Below are positions 4,993 through 6,825 of a DNA stretch of 6,825 nt, piece after piece. The position numbers and the translations under genes were made by a program. The notes under the pieces are model-generated. The model saw only the letters and a list, made by a program, of their open reading frames with translations. It had not been told where the DNA came from and did not search any database. The stretch is taken from contig JACQVJ010000007.1 in the NCBI GenBank assembly GCA_016209805.1, positions 1 through 6,825 of the forward strand, in the 5' to 3' direction. This DNA comes from Ignavibacteriota bacterium. Lineage in GTDB: Bacteria > Bacteroidota > Ignavibacteria > UBA10030 > UBA6906. Each line of letters starts with the position of its first letter. Positions within the stretch are counted from its first letter, which is position 1.

Positions 4993-5997
4993 CTATTCCG
5001 GAATGGTTACCGACCGAAGGAAGGCTGCGCTCTCTTCAGGCAACGCAGTATTGATGAACATGCCGCTTCCGTACTCAAAGCCCGCCGTCTTTGTAACGCG
5101 AGGAATGATGGTGAGATACCAATGAAAGTAGTCCGTATTGCCGTCATGCGTGGGGATCGAGCGAATGGAATAGTTGTAATCGGGATTGTGCAAGCCATGG
5201 TATAGTCTGGCCAGCACTGTCTTGACCGCCAATGCAAAATCTTGAAGCTCGACATCGGTGATCTCATCGAAAGAAGATGCATGTCGGCGTGGAAAGATCC
5301 ATGTATGAAATGGTGAAAGTGCCGCGTAAGGTATGAACGCGGCGAAATGGTCGCTCTCGAAGATGATCCTCTCTTTCAGATCGAGTTCTTCTCGCACCAT
5401 CCGACAGAAGATGCACCCGCCGTGTTCGTCGAAATAGCGGACCGCCTCGGCGATTCGCCCTCTGAACTGGAATGGTACCACGGGAGTTGCCGCAAGCTGA
5501 GAGTGGGGATGCACGAGCGACGTGCCCGCGCTTTCACCATGGTTCTTGTAGATGATGATCGCCTCAATCCGTTGATCCTCCTTGATCTCCGAGTAGCGCT
5601 GCCTGTACACGCTCAGAATGTCGACAATCTCTCGTTGATCAAGCAGCGCCGTTGTAGTATTGTGCCGCGGGTGTTCTATAATCACCTCGTGGAATCCCAC
5701 CGCATTCATTGAGCGAAAGATCCCGCGGGCAGTTCTGATCCGCTGCCCTTCTTCGTTCAGCGCGGGGAATTTGTTCGGGACGACCCGGACGCGCCACTTC
5801 CCGGTATCGCCGAGGCGCAGGCATTCCTTCAGTGTTTGCGATTCATTGCCCGGACAAAACGGACATCCAGATTCGTACGCCAGACGCGGCAGCAACGACG
5901 TGCGTTCCAACGAAACGAACTCTTCCGGGCGCTTCGCCCGCTCGGTTGCCATGATCACCCAGTCTCTGGTAATCACGTTCAGTCGTAGCTCCGGCAT
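4993..5997 (-). CDS. galT: Galactose-1-phosphate uridylyltransferase (GalT family)
   Basis: GalT exchanges UMP between UDP-glucose and galactose-1-phosphate in the Leloir pathway, in the cytoplasm. With the ATG at 5997 the protein is 334 residues, normal for the family. The zinc site is visible as C45-P-F-C48, His109 (I-I-E-H-P) and His163. The active site H163-P-H165-S-Q holds the expected nucleophile, His165. The C-terminal half has H-T-W-I-F-P-R-R-H and D-Y-F-H-W-Y-L-T-I-I-P-R, then G-F-E-Y-G-S-G and I-N-T-A-L-P-E-E, as in the compact bacterial/archaeal branch rather than the E. coli type. A second pair, C195-I-F-C198, lies at the domain junction. Start choice: the ATG has GGAG 7 nt upstream; the in-frame TTG at 6012 has no such site and would overlap it. 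The substrate could be another sugar phosphate, since related enzymes use ADP-glucose. No galK or galE is nearby. No clear promoter was found in the 154 bp upstream. Confidence 0.9.
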   Translation of the reverse strand: MPELRLNVITRDWVIMATERAKRPEEFVSLERTSLLPRLAYESGCPFCPGNESQTLKECLRLGDTGKWRVRVVPNKFPALNEEGQRIRTARGIFRSMNAVGFHEVIIEHPRHNTTTALLDQREIVDILSVYRQRYSEIKEDQRIEAIIIYKNHGESAGTSLVHPHSQLAATPVVPFQFRGRIAEAVRYFDEHGGCIFCRMVREELDLKERIIFESDHFAAFIPYAALSPFHTWIFPRRHASSFDEITDVELQDFALAVKTVLARLYHGLHNPDYNYSIRSIPTHDGNTDYFHWYLTIIPRVTKTAGFEYGSGMFINTALPEESAAFLRSVTIPE

Positions 5998-6151
5998 GAA
6001 CGATCTCCGCAATCACGATGCTGGGTTTCGGAACTCCGGCCTCAACGTCAAAGAAAAGCCGGCTGCATTGTGTTCCGAGTTGAATGTGTTAATTGAATAG
6101 TCAAACCGCAGGACCAACTTCCTCTGATGGCAATTGTTCCTCGCTCGCCGA
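5998..6151. other. Intergenic spacer between ettA and galT
   Basis: It contains the galT ribosome binding site (GGAG, 6008-6005 on the minus strand). A TTGACT is present at 6104-6099 on the minus strand, but no acceptable -10 box lies 16-18 bp from it. No hairpin followed by a T-run was found. galT may thus be read from an unrecognised promoter or by read-through from ettA. Confidence 0.4.
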
Positions 6152-6825
6152 CTAACTTCTCATGAGCTTCCTGTATTTGATCCTGTGTGGCTGCTCGGCC
6201 TCAATGCCGAGACGCTTCTTTCTGTCTTCCTCATATTCTGAGTAGTTGCCATCGAACCACAATGATTTGCTATCACCCTCAAATGCAAGGATGTGTGTGA
6301 CAACACGGTCAAGAAACCATCGATCATGAGAGATCACAACAGCGCATCCCGCAAAGTTAAGGAGCGCTTCCTCGAGTGCACGAAGCGTGTTGACGTCAAG
6401 ATCGTTCGTGGGCTCGTCGAGCAACAAGACGTTGGCTCCCTCTTTCAAGACTTTTGCGAGGTGAACACGGTTACGCTCCCCTCCTGAGAGTATGCCCACT
6501 TTTTTCTGTTGGTCGGCTCCGGTAAAGTCAAACCGGGCGACATACCCCCGTGAGTTTACCTCACGATTGCCAAGCGTTAGAAGGTCCTCTCCTCCGCTTA
6601 TTTCCTCCCAGATGTTCTTGCCGGGATTCAGCGGGCGCGACTGGTCAACGTAGCCAAGTTTCACTGTCTCGCCAATTTTGATTGTCCCCGTATCAGGCTT
6701 TTCCTCGCCCGTTATCATCCTGAAGAGTGTTGTCTTGCCGGCGCCATTCGGGCCGATGATGCCGACGATCCCACCGGGCGGGAGAACAAAGCTCAGATCC
6801 TCATACAGTAACACGTCGCCATAAC
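6152..6825 (-). CDS. ettA: Energy-dependent translational throttle protein EttA, C-terminal part (5' end cut by window edge)
   Basis: EttA is an ABC-F ATPase that binds the ribosomal E site and gates entry into elongation according to the ATP/ADP ratio. The last 223 codons are visible, covering the second ABC domain; the first domain and linker lie beyond the window. In order there are Y-G-D-V at the start, Walker A G-P-N-G-A-G-K-T, the Q-loop region G-Y-V-D-Q-S-R, W-E-E-I-S-G-G, the segment [10 protein letters not shown], signature [11 protein letters not shown], Walker [14 protein letters not shown], and the H-loop S-H-D-R-W-F-L-D-R. The tail P-H-R-I-K-Y-R-K-L is the EttA-type C-terminus and separates it from Uup and other ABC-F members. 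All catalytic motifs of this domain are intact and there is no transmembrane segment, as expected. Reading frame and stop (TAG at 6152) are clear. Confidence 0.95.
   Translation of the reverse strand, partial: YGDVLLYEDLSFVLPPGGIVGIIGPNGAGKTTLFRMITGEEKPDTGTIKIGETVKLGYVDQSRPLNPGKNIWEEISGGEDLLTLGNREVNSRGYVARFDFTGADQQKKVGILSGGERNRVHLAKVLKEGANVLLLDEPTNDLDVNTLRALEEALLNFAGCAVVISHDRWFLDRVVTHILAFEGDSKSLWFDGNYSEYEEDRKKRLGIEAEQPHRIKYRKLMRS

Noticed and set aside
6076..6104. Promoter for galT using TTGACT at 6104-6099 (minus strand)
   Set aside because: The sequences at 16-18 bp spacing (CAACTC, AACTCG, ACTCGG) are not plausible -10 boxes.

Overview
All recognisable protein-coding genes lie on the minus strand, so the window reads right to left: ettA (5' end cut off by the right edge), galT, an arylsulfotransferase-family lipoprotein gene, a small lipoprotein gene of unknown function, then a TPP riboswitch controlling a TonB-dependent receptor gene and the first codons of thiN (thiamine pyrophosphokinase), cut off by the left edge. 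The only plus-strand element I can support is a candidate small structured RNA at about 2808-2905, which has its own promoter and terminator-like end.

Organism: a Gram-negative member of the Bacteroidota/Chlorobi/Ignavibacteria (FCB) group is most likely. The evidence is a TonB-dependent receptor with an N-terminal carboxypeptidase-regulatory-like domain, two secreted lipoproteins of the 'C-K-K-D / C-S-E-K' kind, and a promoter that combines a TTGACT -35 box with TATATTTG, which resembles the Bacteroidetes -7 element TAnnTTTG. Clear Shine-Dalgarno sequences (GGAGG) before several genes fit Ignavibacteria or Chlorobi-like lineages better than classical Bacteroidia. This placement is inference.

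Left part (1-2710): a thiamine acquisition operon. A strong promoter (2713-2741) starts transcription about 5 nt before a complete TPP aptamer (2621-2702). It is followed by an intrinsic terminator (2547-2590) and a 12-bp antiterminator that competes with both the aptamer's P1 helix and the terminator. The receptor follows, and 12 nt after its stop codon comes the start of thiN. The logic is uptake of thiamine (or a precursor) across the outer membrane and phosphorylation to TPP, with the pathway shut off when TPP is plentiful. The thiN start is only 32 codons long here but begins with a recognisable family N-terminus.

Middle (2711-3005): a gene-free stretch of about 300 bp with two divergent promoters, whose -35 boxes form an inverted repeat, and a plus-strand three-way-junction RNA ending in six Ts. 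This is the least explained part of the window.

Right part (3006-6825): a 130-residue lipoprotein with its own likely promoter, a lipid-anchored arylsulfotransferase-type beta-propeller with an FN3-like domain, a GalT-family nucleotidyltransferase, and the C-terminal ABC domain of EttA. These genes do not obviously form one pathway. No tRNA, rRNA, CRISPR array, insertion sequence or transposase gene was seen.
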